64,000 nucleotides of DNA from JADZAI01 sp046348585 (GCA_046348585.1 JAXMDZ010000010.1:33231-97230); one strand, 5' to 3'. Positions 19,500 to 30,689 are shown, counted from the first letter of the stretch. Notes: a model not told the origin generated them from the letters alone. Made by a program: numbers and translations.

Positions 19500-22406
19500 G
19501 TGGCCGACGTCTTTATCAGTTTCGCGCCTGAAGACCGGGGGTGGGTCAGTTCGCTTGGCGGCGCGCTGAAGGCCGCGGGTTTCGACGTTCTGTGGGACCT
19601 CGCGCCCAGCCTCGGACAGGCGGTGCAGCGCGACCTGGAAGTCGAGCTTGAGTCCGCCAAGGCGATCATCGCGGTCTGGTCCAACGCCTCGCGCAATTCC
19701 AACTGGGTGCGCGACGTCGCCGAGGAGGCGTTCGGACGGGGCGTCCTGCTGCCGGTGCTCAAGGATATCGACCGCCCGCCGCTCGGGTTCCGCCAATTGC
19801 GCTGCGCCGATCTGCGCGGCTGGACGGGCGGGGCGGACGGGCTGGAAGAGGTCGTCCAGCAATTGCGCGAACGGGTCGGCGGCCTGCCGGCGGCGCCGCA
19901 GCCGGTTGCCGACGAGTTCGATTTCGAACGCTCGACGATCATCCTGAAGAGCCGGGCGGAGGAATCCTCCGGCGGCCAGAACGCCGCCGGCGTCAGCGGG
20001 AGCCTTTCCGGCCCGCAGCCGACGGCGCCTTCGGTGAGCGCCAAGGTGGTGAAGGGCGCGCCCGGCCGCAACGGCCCGGCGGATCTGCGGCCGGGCGACG
20101 AGATCGGGCAGTACCGCGTCGTGCGGCGGCTGGGGGCGGGCGGCTTCGGCGCGGTCTATGAGGCCGCCAACATCCACAACGAGGACGAGCGCGTCGCGCT
20201 GAAGCTGCTGCTCGCCGACATCGCCGAAAGCGAGCGCTTCGCGCAGTTGCTGCGGCTGGAAGCGAACGCGCTGCTGCGCCTGAAGCATCCGGCGGTGGTG
20301 CAGTACCGCGTCTTCGGGCGCATCGCGGACTCCGACCAGTTCTATCTGGTGACCGAATTCGTGCCGGGGCCGACGCTGCGGGAGTGGCGCCGCAACCACA
20401 CGCCGGACCTCGACCAGGTCAGCACGCTGGCCGTCCGGCTGGCGCAGGGACTCGCCGCCGCGCACCGGCGGGGCATCGTCCACCGCGACCTCGCGCCCGA
20501 CAACGTCATCGTCATGAGCGAGGATTTGTCGGAAGCGACGCTGATCGATTTCGGCATCGCCCGTTTGGCGGAAGGCGATGCGCTGGGCGGGGCGTTCGCC
20601 GGCAAGTTCTCCTATGCCGCTCCGGAGCAGTTCGAGTTCGAGGGCGGCAAGCTGGGGCCGTCCATCGATATCTACGCCTTCGGCCTGCTGATCGCCGCCT
20701 TCGTGCGCGGCAAGCCGCTGGACATGGGCCGCGATATCGAGGCGGCGCGGGCCAAGCGGCTGATCGTGCCGCCGCTGGACGACATCCCCGAACGGCTGCG
20801 TCCCCTGCTGACGGCTCTGCTGCAGCCCGATCCCGCCGACCGCCCGCAGGCCATGGACGATGTCGCCCGGCTGTTCGCGGGATTGTCGAACGACGCGATC
20901 CTGCCGGATGCGCCGGTCGCCGGGACGTCGCCCTCCGCGCCGGAGCCGCCGCACGAGGACTCGTCGTCGATCGCCCTCTCGGTGCCGTCTCTGGTGGTCG
21001 CCAATGCGGTGCTGGCGGTCGAGCCGGCCGCCGCCGCGCCGCCGCCGGAGCCCTCCGTCGCGCCGGAGATGCCGCCTGAGGCGGCCCCTCCCGCGCCGCC
21101 CGAGGTGGCGGCCGGTCTCACCTACAGCGAGCCGGAACCGGCTCCGGAGCTCGAGCCCGAGCCGGAACCCGAGCAGGCCGAACGGCGGCGGTTCGGCTCA
21201 TCGCTTCAGCTGACGGTGATCGCGCTGCTGGCGGCCGGGGCGACCTATATGCTGTGGCCGCGCGATCAAGGCCCCGGTCCGGTCGCCGAAGTGACGCCGA
21301 CTCCGACCATCGCGGTCACGCCGGAGCCGACGGCTGTACCCACGCCGACGCCGGCCCCCACGCCCGTTCCGACCGCCGTGCCGGTTCCGACGCCGACACC
21401 GAGCCCCATGCCGACCCTTTCGCCGTCGCCCTCGCCGACGCCGGATGCCCAAGGGACACCAGCGCCGACGCCGGAGGCCCAGGGGACCCCCAGCCCGACG
21501 CCGGACGCGCAAGGCACGCCCAGTCCGACGCCGACGCCCGAGGCGACGCCGACCCCGACGCCCGAGGCGAAGATCGCCTCGGGGGCCATCGAACCGGCGC
21601 CGCCCGGCACGAAGCCTCAGGCGCAGAACGGCGCTTCCTACGGCAAGGCGAATGCCGATGCCCGTATCGTCTATGTCGTACGCCGCGACACCGAGCTGAA
21701 GGTGGCGTTCGGTCCCAACCTGGGGACCGTCGGCATCGAGCGGGCGGTCAAGAAGGGCGACAGCTATCGCCTGCCGAACCGCGCCGACATCGCCGTTTCG
21801 ACTCCGGATGCGGGCGCGCTCGACGTTTTGCTGGACGGCAAGTTTATCGGCCGGGCGGGCAAGGACGGCTATCGCCTGGTCGATTTCCGGGCGACGCCCG
21901 CCGCCTATGGCGGCCCCGAGACGCTGCCTACGCCGACACCCACACCGACTCCTGCGCCGACACCCACGCCCACACCCACCCCGACGCCCGCTGTGCAGGA
22001 TACCGACGACGGCGCCGAACTGGCGGGCGCGCAGAGCAGGGCGCTCGCCATTCTCAACGCCATGCGGGGGAATGCCGGGATGCGTCCGGTCGCGGCGAGC
22101 GGCGAACTGAACGACGTCGCGGTCCAGCTCGCGGCCAACAACGCCGCCGCCGGGCGCTTCGTGCCGCCCAGCTCGAACGAAGTGCTGCGGATGATCATCG
22201 CCTCGGGTTACGGCAACGCCCGCGCCTCGCAGAGCCATGCGCGGCGGCAGAAGAACGTGGCCGCCGTGTTCGAGTTTTGGAAGGGGCAGGCGGGGATTTA
22301 TGCGCTGCTGACCGATCCCAATGTGGTGGCGATGGGCTTCGGCGCGGCGCGAGCGGGGGACGGGACGATCTATTGGAGCATCGTCCTCGCCGGGCCGCCG
22401 CAATAG
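19500..22406 (+). CDS. TIR - Ser/Thr kinase - transmembrane - RodZ-C-like - CAP-like fusion protein, 968 aa
   Basis: Starts with GTG 19500. Domains in order: TIR (TIR_2 type, about 1-135: VFISFAPEDRGWV, AIIAVWSNASRNSNWVRDVA, with E75/E76 where TIR NADases carry their glutamate); protein kinase (about 205-465: YRVVRRLGAGGFGAVYEA, K235 in VALKLL, H328-R-D330-L-A-P-D-N335, D350-F-G, YAAPEQF); Pro/Ala/Glu-rich linker; one membrane span (about 569-588, LQLTVIALLAAGATYMLW); Pro/Thr-rich stretch (about 593-705); a beta domain resembling the C-terminal domain of RodZ (about 717-800, KKGDSYRLPNRADIAVSTPD, ALDVLLDGKFIG); a second TP-repeat linker; and a CAP/SCP-like domain (about 844-968, QSRALAILNAMRGNAG...YWSIVLAGP). 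The catalytic loop has Ala332 where Lys is usual. TIR and kinase should be cytoplasmic, the rest periplasmic. It follows the Do protease and ends directly against the serB stop. Function unknown. Confidence 0.8.
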   Translation: MADVFISFAPEDRGWVSSLGGALKAAGFDVLWDLAPSLGQAVQRDLEVELESAKAIIAVWSNASRNSNWVRDVAEEAFGRGVLLPVLKDIDRPPLGFRQLRCADLRGWTGGADGLEEVVQQLRERVGGLPAAPQPVADEFDFERSTIILKSRAEESSGGQNAAGVSGSLSGPQPTAPSVSAKVVKGAPGRNGPADLRPGDEIGQYRVVRRLGAGGFGAVYEAANIHNEDERVALKLLLADIAESERFAQLLRLEANALLRLKHPAVVQYRVFGRIADSDQFYLVTEFVPGPTLREWRRNHTPDLDQVSTLAVRLAQGLAAAHRRGIVHRDLAPDNVIVMSEDLSEATLIDFGIARLAEGDALGGAFAGKFSYAAPEQFEFEGGKLGPSIDIYAFGLLIAAFVRGKPLDMGRDIEAARAKRLIVPPLDDIPERLRPLLTALLQPDPADRPQAMDDVARLFAGLSNDAILPDAPVAGTSPSAPEPPHEDSSSIALSVPSLVVANAVLAVEPAAAAPPPEPSVAPEMPPEAAPPAPPEVAAGLTYSEPEPAPELEPEPEPEQAERRRFGSSLQLTVIALLAAGATYMLWPRDQGPGPVAEVTPTPTIAVTPEPTAVPTPTPAPTPVPTAVPVPTPTPSPMPTLSPSPSPTPDAQGTPAPTPEAQGTPSPTPDAQGTPSPTPTPEATPTPTPEAKIASGAIEPAPPGTKPQAQNGASYGKANADARIVYVVRRDTELKVAFGPNLGTVGIERAVKKGDSYRLPNRADIAVSTPDAGALDVLLDGKFIGRAGKDGYRLVDFRATPAAYGGPETLPTPTPTPTPAPTPTPTPTPTPAVQDTDDGAELAGAQSRALAILNAMRGNAGMRPVAASGELNDVAVQLAANNAAAGRFVPPSSNEVLRMIIASGYGNARASQSHARRQKNVAAVFEFWKGQAGIYALLTDPNVVAMGFGAARAGDGTIYWSIVLAGPPQ
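21444..21533 (+). repeat. Three tandem 30-bp units within the TIR-kinase gene
   Basis: Residues 649-678 consist of three ten-residue units of the type [DE]AQGTP[AS]PTP. They are part of the periplasmic proline/threonine-rich linker, which further consists of TP and AP dipeptides; a second (TP)n run lies at about 21,928-21,992. Such runs are prone to slippage and would vary in length between strains. Confidence 0.75.
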
Positions 22407-23294
22407 TCAGGCGTCGGTGAACTCCGCTTCGCGGTAGCCCTGGAAGTAGAGCAGGGCGGTGAGATCGGCGTGGTCGATACGGGCCCGCGCCGCCGCGGCG
22501 ACCACCGGCTTGGCGCGGTAGGCGACGCCGAGGCCGGCCGCGCCGATCATCGCCAGATCGTTCGCGCCGTCGCCGACCGCGAGCGTCAGCGCGGGCGGAA
22601 TATCGTTCTGGGCGGCGAGGTCGTTGAGGGCGGCGAGCTTCGCCTCGCGGCCGAGGATGGGTTCGTCCACCTCGCCGGTGAGGACGCCGTCCGCCTCGCG
22701 CAGCGTGTTGGCGCGGTTGAAGGCGAAGCCGGCGGCGGCGCCCACCAGACCGGTGAAGAAGGTGAAGCCGCCCGAGATCAGCGCCGTCACCGCCCCCGCC
22801 GCGCGCATGGTGCGCACCAGCGTGCGGGCGCCGGGATTGAGGCGGACGCGCTCGTCATAGGCGCGCTGGAGGGCTGTGAGCGGCAGGCCCTTCAGCAGAG
22901 AGACGCGATGGCGCAGGGCTTCGGGGAAGTCGAGTTCGCCGCGCATCGCCCGCTCGGTGATCGCCGCGACCTCGTCCTTGACGCCCGCGAAGTCGGCGAG
23001 TTCGTCGATGCACTCGCAGCCGATGATGGTGGAATCCATATCGGCGATCAGCAGGCGCTTGCGACGGTCCGCGGCTGGCAGGACGGCGACATCGACCGGC
23101 GCGTCCGCGAGCGCGGCGCGGATGGCGGCTTCGGGATCGGCATGGCCGTCCGCGTCGAGATCGAACTCGGCGGCGAGGCCGTCCGCCAGCCAGCGCAGGC
23201 CGCTTCCGGAAGCGGCCGAGGCGGCGGCGGCGGCGAGGCTCGCCGCGAGGCCCGCAGATGTGCGATTGCCGACGAGGACGGCGGTGTATTTCAT
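22407..23294 (-). CDS. serB: Phosphoserine phosphatase
   Basis: The last step of serine synthesis: hydrolysis of O-phosphoserine. The 295-residue product starts MKYTAVLVGNR at 23294. After an N-terminal ACT-like part of about 80 residues comes the HAD domain with DMDSTIIGCECIDELADFAG (nucleophile and acid aspartates), later TALISGGFTFFTGL, and VGDGANDLAMIGAAGLGVAY with the Mg-binding GDGxND. Length and layout match SerB. The stop abuts that of the TIR-kinase gene (convergent, no gap), and its start is 21 bases from miaA, which is divergent. Confidence 0.92.
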   Translation of the reverse strand: MKYTAVLVGNRTSAGLAASLAAAAASAASGSGLRWLADGLAAEFDLDADGHADPEAAIRAALADAPVDVAVLPAADRRKRLLIADMDSTIIGCECIDELADFAGVKDEVAAITERAMRGELDFPEALRHRVSLLKGLPLTALQRAYDERVRLNPGARTLVRTMRAAGAVTALISGGFTFFTGLVGAAAGFAFNRANTLREADGVLTGEVDEPILGREAKLAALNDLAAQNDIPPALTLAVGDGANDLAMIGAAGLGVAYRAKPVVAAAARARIDHADLTALLYFQGYREAEFTDA

Positions 23295-23315
23295 GGCCGG
23301 ATTCGGAGTGCGGAT

Positions 23316-24248
23316 GTGATCGACACGGTGCTTATTGCAGGGCCGACGGCCAGCGGCAAATCGGCCGCGGCGATCGCCGTGGCGCAGGCGACCGGCGGGG
23401 TCGTCGTCAACGCGGACTCGATGCAGGTCTATCGCGAACTGCCGATCCTGTCGGCACGGCCGACGGCGGCCGACGAGGCGGCGGCGGAGCATCGGCTGTT
23501 CGGCATGGTCGGCGTGCTGGAACCCTTTTCGGTGGCGCGCTGGCTGGAGGCGGCGCGCGTCGCGCTGGCCGACATCCATGCCGCCGGGCGGCTCGCCATC
23601 GTGACCGGCGGGACCGGGCTCTATTTCAAGGCGCTGACCGAGGGACTGTCCGACGCGCCGTCCAGCGAGGCGGCGGGCCGGGCCGCCGCGCAGGCGCGCC
23701 GGGCCGAACTGGGGCCGGAAGCCTTCCATGCCGAGCTGGTGCGGCTCGACCCCGCCTCGGCGCGGCTCAACCCCGGCGACACCCAGCGGACGCTGCGCGC
23801 CTGGGAGGTGGTGATGCGCTCGGGCCGCGGCCTCGCCGATCATGCCGCTGCGCCAGTCGTTCCGGCGCTTGACCCCACGCGCACGCTCGGCGTCGTCATC
23901 GAGGTCGAGCGGACCGCGCTCTATGCGCGGATCGACGCCCGCTTCGAGGCGATGCTGGCGGCCGGGGCGCTGGAGGAGGCGCGGGCCTTCTGGGCGCTGA
24001 AGCCCGATCCGATGAGCCCGGCGGCGAAGGCGCTGGGCCTGCCGCAGTTCCGGCGCGTGCTGGACGGTGGCGAGACGCTGGAGGCGGCGGTCGCCGAGGC
24101 GAAGATGATGACCCGGCGCTTCGCCAAGCGTCAGGGCACCTGGTTTCGCAACCAGACGCCGGACTGGACCCGGATCGATGCGACCGATGGCGATGCCGGA
24201 CGGATTGCTGCGGACATTCTCGCGCTGCTGAGACCTGCGCGGCGCTAG
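23316..24248 (+). CDS. miaA: tRNA dimethylallyltransferase
   Basis: MiaA transfers a dimethylallyl group to A37 of tRNAs reading UNN codons. The 310-residue protein starts at GTG 23316 (VIDTVLIAGPTASGKSAAAI). The GPTASGKS P-loop is followed by NADSMQVYRELPILSARPTA, HRLFGMVGVLEPFSVARW, AIVTGGTGLYFKALTEGLSD, LNPGDTQRTLRAWEVV, and the C-terminal TRRFAKRQGTWFRNQ. All family signatures are present and length is normal. The stop overlaps that of the next, convergent gene by a few bases. Confidence 0.93.
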   Translation: MIDTVLIAGPTASGKSAAAIAVAQATGGVVVNADSMQVYRELPILSARPTAADEAAAEHRLFGMVGVLEPFSVARWLEAARVALADIHAAGRLAIVTGGTGLYFKALTEGLSDAPSSEAAGRAAAQARRAELGPEAFHAELVRLDPASARLNPGDTQRTLRAWEVVMRSGRGLADHAAAPVVPALDPTRTLGVVIEVERTALYARIDARFEAMLAAGALEEARAFWALKPDPMSPAAKALGLPQFRRVLDGGETLEAAVAEAKMMTRRFAKRQGTWFRNQTPDWTRIDATDGDAGRIAADILALLRPARR

Positions 24249-25048
24249 GAACCGCCGGTCCCGCCGCGCATAGCGGCGTCGAGGGCGGCGAGCCGCTCGG
24301 GCAGGTCGGGCAGGCTGGGGCCGAGTTCTGGATCGGCCATCGCAGCTTCGAGCGAGCGGTGGGCCTCGGCATAGTAAGGCAGCGCCGCGTTGCCCGGCGT
24401 GCGGCGGGCGCGCTCTTCCAGCACCACATAGCGGTTATAGGCGGCGACCGGATGGATGCGTCCATCCTCAAGCCCGCGCCCGGCGACCGCGTCGTAGCAA
24501 TGGGCGGCCTCGTCGAGCCAGCCGAGCCCTTCGCCGCCGCCCTTCAGAAGCGCCAGGCCCTGAAACGCGGCGCCGCGATAGAATCCGGCCTCGACCCAGA
24601 GCGCGCGCGATGTCTCGGGCGTCACCAGCTCCCAGACCGTGGTGAAGGCGTTGGCCGCTTCGGCCAGCGCGTGGCCCTTGTCGTCGCCATCCAGGCGGTC
24701 GGCGGCGCGTGACAGCGCGAGGCCACGGAGATTGGCGAGCGAGGCGCGGAAGGCGGGGTGGTCGCTCTCCGTCAGAACGGCGAGCGCATCGTCGAGAACG
24801 TCCCCGGACTCGGTCAGCACGGCGAGCGCGGCGGGACCGTCGAGCGCATCGGCATAGGCGATGAGTTCGCTGCCGAGCATCTGTTGCGCCATCGCCCAGT
24901 CCAGCCGGTCGCGGCGGCGGTCGAGCGCCGCGGCGGCGCGGCGCGCGGCCTCGACGCCGGCGCGGGGGGACGGCCCGGCCTCGCGCGGCGCGGCGGGGGA
25001 CGCGGGCGATGCGCCGAACAGCCGCTTCAGGAAGGATCCGATCGCCAT
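24245..25048 (-). CDS. Uncharacterised helical-repeat protein, 267 aa
   Basis: It starts MAIGSFLKRLFGASPASPAA at 25048, with GAGGAGA just upstream as ribosome binding site. A basic N-terminus and an Ala/Pro linker are followed by an almost wholly alpha-helical body rich in Ala and Leu (AMAQQMLGSELIAYADALDG, LANLRGLALSRAADRLDGDD, HALAEAANAFTTVWELV, AAYNRYVVLEERARRTPGN), consistent with TPR-like repeats. No catalytic motif is visible. It may be a scaffold or binding protein. Its stop overlaps that of miaA tail to tail. Confidence 0.65.
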   Translation of the reverse strand: MAIGSFLKRLFGASPASPAAPREAGPSPRAGVEAARRAAAALDRRRDRLDWAMAQQMLGSELIAYADALDGPAALAVLTESGDVLDDALAVLTESDHPAFRASLANLRGLALSRAADRLDGDDKGHALAEAANAFTTVWELVTPETSRALWVEAGFYRGAAFQGLALLKGGGEGLGWLDEAAHCYDAVAGRGLEDGRIHPVAAYNRYVVLEERARRTPGNAALPYYAEAHRSLEAAMADPELGPSLPDLPERLAALDAAMRGGTGGS

Positions 25049-25210
25049 GCGCGTCTCCTCAAAGGGCTCGAGGGCAAGTGTCTGCCGGGTGCGGACGCCC
25101 GTCCAGCCCGGCACGGCAAGGCAAGGCGGCGTTAACGCAAGCTATTCAGGCTGTATTCAAAGCCGGCCGCTATCCTTCCGTGCAATCGGGCGGGCCTCAA
25201 GGAGAAGATC

Positions 25211-25693
25211 ATGTCTGTCGGTATCAAGTCCCTTTTCGCGGCGGCGCTCGTTTCGGCCGGCGCGCTGATCATGTCCGCCCATGCGGATTCGCCGAGCTAT
25301 CAGCTGACCTGCACGTCGGGCGGCACGATGCAGGCGCGGCTCAACCACTCGACCGACCGGGCCGGGCAGATTACCGGCTCGTCGCTGTCGATCTGGTTCA
25401 CGCCCTCGGGCGGCGCGGCCACGGCGGTCCAGCCGCCGCCAGGCACCTGCGCCTGGTCCGACCGGATGCTGCGCAGCGGCGAGCCGACCCAGCTCTGGCT
25501 GACCGCGCCCGGCGCGGCGCTCGACTTCAACCTCGGCCAGAACGGCGCCGATGCGGTGGTCGGCGTCGGCCCCGAGCCCTATCGCTCGCGCCTGCAGTTC
25601 CTGGCCCGTGCGCTGACCCGGCCCGGCTCGACCTTCACGGTGATGGCGCGCACCAATAACGGCGTGCTGGAAATCACCGACATCGCGCCCTGA
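25211..25693 (+). CDS. Small secreted protein of unknown function, 160 aa
   Basis: AAGGAGA at 25199-25205 precedes ATG 25211. A signal peptide (MSVGIKSLFAAALVSAGALI...SAHA) leads to a mature domain of about 135 residues with two cysteines (LTCTSGG and GTCAWSDRM) that could form a disulfide. Beta-rich stretches such as TQLWLTAPGAALDFNLG and LTRPGSTFTVMARTNNGVLE suggest a small beta-sandwich. No family recognised. It stands alone, with a strong hairpin after the stop. Confidence 0.6.
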   Translation: MSVGIKSLFAAALVSAGALIMSAHADSPSYQLTCTSGGTMQARLNHSTDRAGQITGSSLSIWFTPSGGAATAVQPPPGTCAWSDRMLRSGEPTQLWLTAPGAALDFNLGQNGADAVVGVGPEPYRSRLQFLARALTRPGSTFTVMARTNNGVLEITDIAP

Positions 25694-25699
25694 GCGCGG

Positions 25700-25731
25700 C
25701 CCGGCGGCGGGCGGTGACGCGCGCCGCCGGG
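25700..25731. terminator. Strong hairpin between convergent genes
   Basis: CCCGGCGGCG (25700-25709) and CGCCGCCGGG (25722-25731) pair perfectly over 10 bases with a 12-base loop. It lies between the stop codons of the small secreted protein (25693) and the GNAT gene (25742), so it may end both transcripts; no T tract. Confidence 0.5.
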
Positions 25732-25741
25732 CAGACGGTCT

Positions 25742-26419
25742 TCAGGGCAGCCGCCGCAGCACCGTGAAGACCAGGTGCCGTCGCGGCGCGAAGCCGAGCT
25801 TGCGATAGACGGCGATCGCGCTTTCGTTGCCGGGGACGACATGCAGGAACGGCGTCTTGCCCTCCGCGAGGATGCGGCGCGCCACCTCCGACACGAGGCG
25901 GCGGGCATGACCGCGGCCGAGATGATCGGGATGGGTGCAGACCGCGCTGACCTCGCGATGGCGCGGCAGGTTCAGGCGCTGGCCGGCCATGGCGATCAGC
26001 CGTCCCTCGGCGCGGATGCCGAAGTAATCGCCCATCGCGATGGTGCGCCGCGCGAACGGGCCGGGCTTGGTGAGATCGGTCAACGCCAGCATCTCATCGG
26101 CGTCGGCGGGGGACAGCGTCTCGATCGCCGCATCGCCCTCCACGGCGGCGACGTCGTCCGCCACCATTTGCAGGACTTCCAGGACCATCGCGACCTCGAA
26201 GCCCGGCGGGGCTTCCAGCGCTGCGCCGGCGAGGGCCGCGCCGGTTTCGCCCGGCGGCACGGCCGCGGCGAGATCGTCCGGCATGCGGCCTCCCTCGAAG
26301 GCCATGAAGGGCGAGACGTCCGGCGGATAGCGCAGGACCGGCGGCGCGCCGAGGGCCAGCGCCGCGTGCGGGCCGGTAAGCGCATGCCAGGCGGGGTTGT
26401 CGAGTTCGTGGTGGGACAT
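25742..26419 (-). CDS. GNAT family N-acetyltransferase (FR47-like), 225 aa
   Basis: The protein starts MSHHELDNPAWHALTGPHAA at 26419. The first 120 residues form a divergent N-terminal half; the second half is a GNAT domain with IAMGDYFGIRAEGRLIAMAG, REVSAVCTHPDHLGRGHARR (the acetyl-CoA pyrophosphate loop) and PFLHVVPGNESAIAVYRKLG followed by F. This layout matches FR47-like acetyltransferases, which often act on small amines or amino acids. Substrate unknown. It is divergent from the ilv operon. Confidence 0.75.
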   Translation of the reverse strand: MSHHELDNPAWHALTGPHAALALGAPPVLRYPPDVSPFMAFEGGRMPDDLAAAVPPGETGAALAGAALEAPPGFEVAMVLEVLQMVADDVAAVEGDAAIETLSPADADEMLALTDLTKPGPFARRTIAMGDYFGIRAEGRLIAMAGQRLNLPRHREVSAVCTHPDHLGRGHARRLVSEVARRILAEGKTPFLHVVPGNESAIAVYRKLGFAPRRHLVFTVLRRLP

Positions 26420-26516
26420 TGGGGCGCCTTGATGATTGAACCCGGCTAGCATGCCTGGGCGGCCGCGCGCTTGCTCGCCGCAATCGGACGGGCAAGGGTG
26501 CGGCGCCACAAGAGGC

Positions 26517-26545
26517 TTGACAGCGCCGCCGCCGCACGGCATCTA
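26517..26545 (+). promoter_or_regulatory. Probable promoter of the ilv leader/operon
   Basis: A consensus -35 hexamer TTGACA lies at 26517-26522. A weak -10 (CATCTA, 26540-26545) follows after 17 bases. A start near 26,552 would leave about 24 bases before the leader peptide ATG at 26576. The -35 is persuasive, the -10 is not. Confidence 0.4.
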
Positions 26546-26575
26546 CGCGACACGATATTTCAAGGCAGTCTCGTC

Positions 26576-26629
26576 ATGCGCAACAATTCGCGGGTACTTA
26601 TCCGGAGCGCCGCCCGGCCGGGGTCCTGA
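26576..26629 (+). CDS. ilv leader peptide, 17 aa
   Basis: ATG 26576 to TGA 26627-26629 encodes MRNNSRVLIRSAARPGS. Consecutive codons for Val, Leu and Ile (residues 7-9), all three products of the downstream pathway, are the hallmark of an attenuation leader. Its stop codon lies inside the first stem of the downstream RNA structure. When branched-chain aminoacyl-tRNAs are scarce, ribosomes would pause at these codons and prevent the terminator at 26659-26679. Function is inferred from layout. Confidence 0.75.
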   Translation: MRNNSRVLIRSAARPGS

Positions 26630-26679
26630 AGGACCCGCGGACACGGCGGCGCGCGCACAGGCCCACGGGGGCCTTTTTT
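26621..26679 (+). promoter_or_regulatory. Transcription attenuator of the ilv operon
   Basis: GGGTCC (26621-26626) pairs with GGACCC (26631-26636) across a TGAA loop that includes the leader stop. Then AGGCCC (26659-26664), loop ACGG, GGGCCT (26669-26674) is followed directly by a run of T to 26679, an intrinsic terminator 24 bases before the ilvB start. GGACCC or AGGCCC could pair alternatively with GGGTCC/GGGCCT, which is the usual basis of leader-peptide attenuation. Confidence 0.7.
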
Positions 26680-26703
26680 GTTGCCCGAAGAGACGCAAAC
26701 GGA

Positions 26704-28497
<1,794 letters not shown>

Positions 28498-28499
28498 CG

Positions 28500-29054
28500 A
28501 TGAGCCCCGATCCTACCCAGCCCAAATCGGCCTATTTCCTGGTCGAGGAGCACGAGGCGATCATCAAGCGGACGCTTTCGGTGATCGTCGACAACGAACC
28601 GGGCGTTCTCGCCCGCGTGGTCGGGCTGTTCTCCGGCCGCGGCTACAACATCGAGTCGCTGACGGTCGCTGAGACCGATCACCAGAAGCACACCTCGCGC
28701 ATCACCATCGTCACGTCGGGCACGCCCGAAGTGATCGCCCAGATCAAGGCGCAGCTCGGCCGCCTGGTGCCGGTGCACCGGGTGGTGGACCTGTCGGTCG
28801 ACCGGCCCGGCATCGAGCGCGAAATGGCGCTGATCAAGGTGGCGGGCGAGGGCGACAAGCGGGTCGAGGCGCTGCGCCTGTCGGACGCCTTCCGCGCCCG
28901 GGTGATCGACACGACGCATACCAGCTTCGTGTTCGAGCTGACCGGCGCGCCTTCGAAGATCGACGCCTTCGTCGACCTGATGAAGCCGCTCGGCCTCGTC
29001 GAAGTCAGCCGCACCGGCGTCGTCGCCATCGCGCGCGGCGCGGAGGCGATGTAG
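28500..29054 (+). CDS. ilvN: Acetolactate synthase, small regulatory subunit
   Basis: Binds the large subunit and confers valine feedback inhibition. From ATG 28500: MSPDPTQPKSAYFLVEEHEA, then the ACT domain RTLSVIVDNEPGVLARVVGL with FSGRGYNIESLTVAETDHQK, and a C-terminal ACT-like half (VDLSVDRPGIEREMALIKVA...TGAPSKIDAFVDLMKPLGLV, RTGVVAIARG). 184 residues, slightly longer than usual at the N-terminus. An in-frame GTG at 28494, overlapping the ilvB stop, is an alternative start. Confidence 0.93.
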   Translation: MSPDPTQPKSAYFLVEEHEAIIKRTLSVIVDNEPGVLARVVGLFSGRGYNIESLTVAETDHQKHTSRITIVTSGTPEVIAQIKAQLGRLVPVHRVVDLSVDRPGIEREMALIKVAGEGDKRVEALRLSDAFRARVIDTTHTSFVFELTGAPSKIDAFVDLMKPLGLVEVSRTGVVAIARGAEAM

Positions 29055-29132
29055 GACACCGCCATTGAAGCATTCCGCCGGGCGGCCTGTCCGGCGCCGA
29101 TCCAAACGAGTTTTTGCGAAGGAAGCAACACC

Positions 29133-30151
<1,019 letters not shown>

Positions 30152-30152
<1 letters not shown>

Positions 30153-30622
30153 TGCGCCGCGCGCTGCCCGCCTTCCCGGTGGAGGGCGGGTGCGTGTGCG
30201 GGGCGGTGCGGTATCGGCTGAGCGGCCGGCCGCGCACGCTCTATGCCTGCTATTGCCATGACTGCCAGCGCTTCGCGGGCGGGGCGCATTCGATGTCGAT
30301 GCCGGTCGCGGCGGCGGACGTGACGCTGCTGGCGGGCGAGACGGCGCGCTACGACAAGGCGGCCGACAGCGGCCGGATCATCGCCGTCCATTTCTGCGCC
30401 CGCTGCGCGACGCGGCTGTGGCACGCGCCATCCCGCAGTCCAGACGTGCTGAACCTCAAGCCGGGGACGCTGGACGATACGTCGTGGATCGTTCCCGTCG
30501 CCCATGTCTGGACGGCGAGCCGGCAGGCCGGGGCGGCGATCCCGGCGGGGGCGCTCAGTTATGAAGGCCAGCCGCCCGATCACGCGGCGATGGAGGCCGC
30601 GTTCGCGGCGGCGTTCAGTTGA
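30152..30622 (+). CDS. GFA-family zinc protein (Mss4-like fold)
   Basis: A 156-residue protein starting at ATG 30152, overlapping the ilvC stop. Zinc-site cysteines are arranged as in the glutathione-dependent formaldehyde-activating (GFA) family: GGCVCGAVRYRLSG, YACYCHDCQRFAGGAHSMSM and VHFCARCATRLWHAPS, then LNLKPGTLDD. Many members are not formaldehyde enzymes, so the role is open. It is translationally coupled to ilvC but has no obvious pathway link. Confidence 0.8.
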
Positions 30623-30689
30623 TCTAACGTAATTCCCGGGCGCGGAGGCAGGACTAGGCTGCTCCGGTCGCCAAACCGGGAGATGCCCC

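Noticed and set aside
21300..21992. Repetitive DNA with regular units that could suggest a CRISPR or satellite array.
   Set aside because: The units are in frame, encode TP/AP and DAQGTP repeats within the TIR-kinase protein, and have no spacers.
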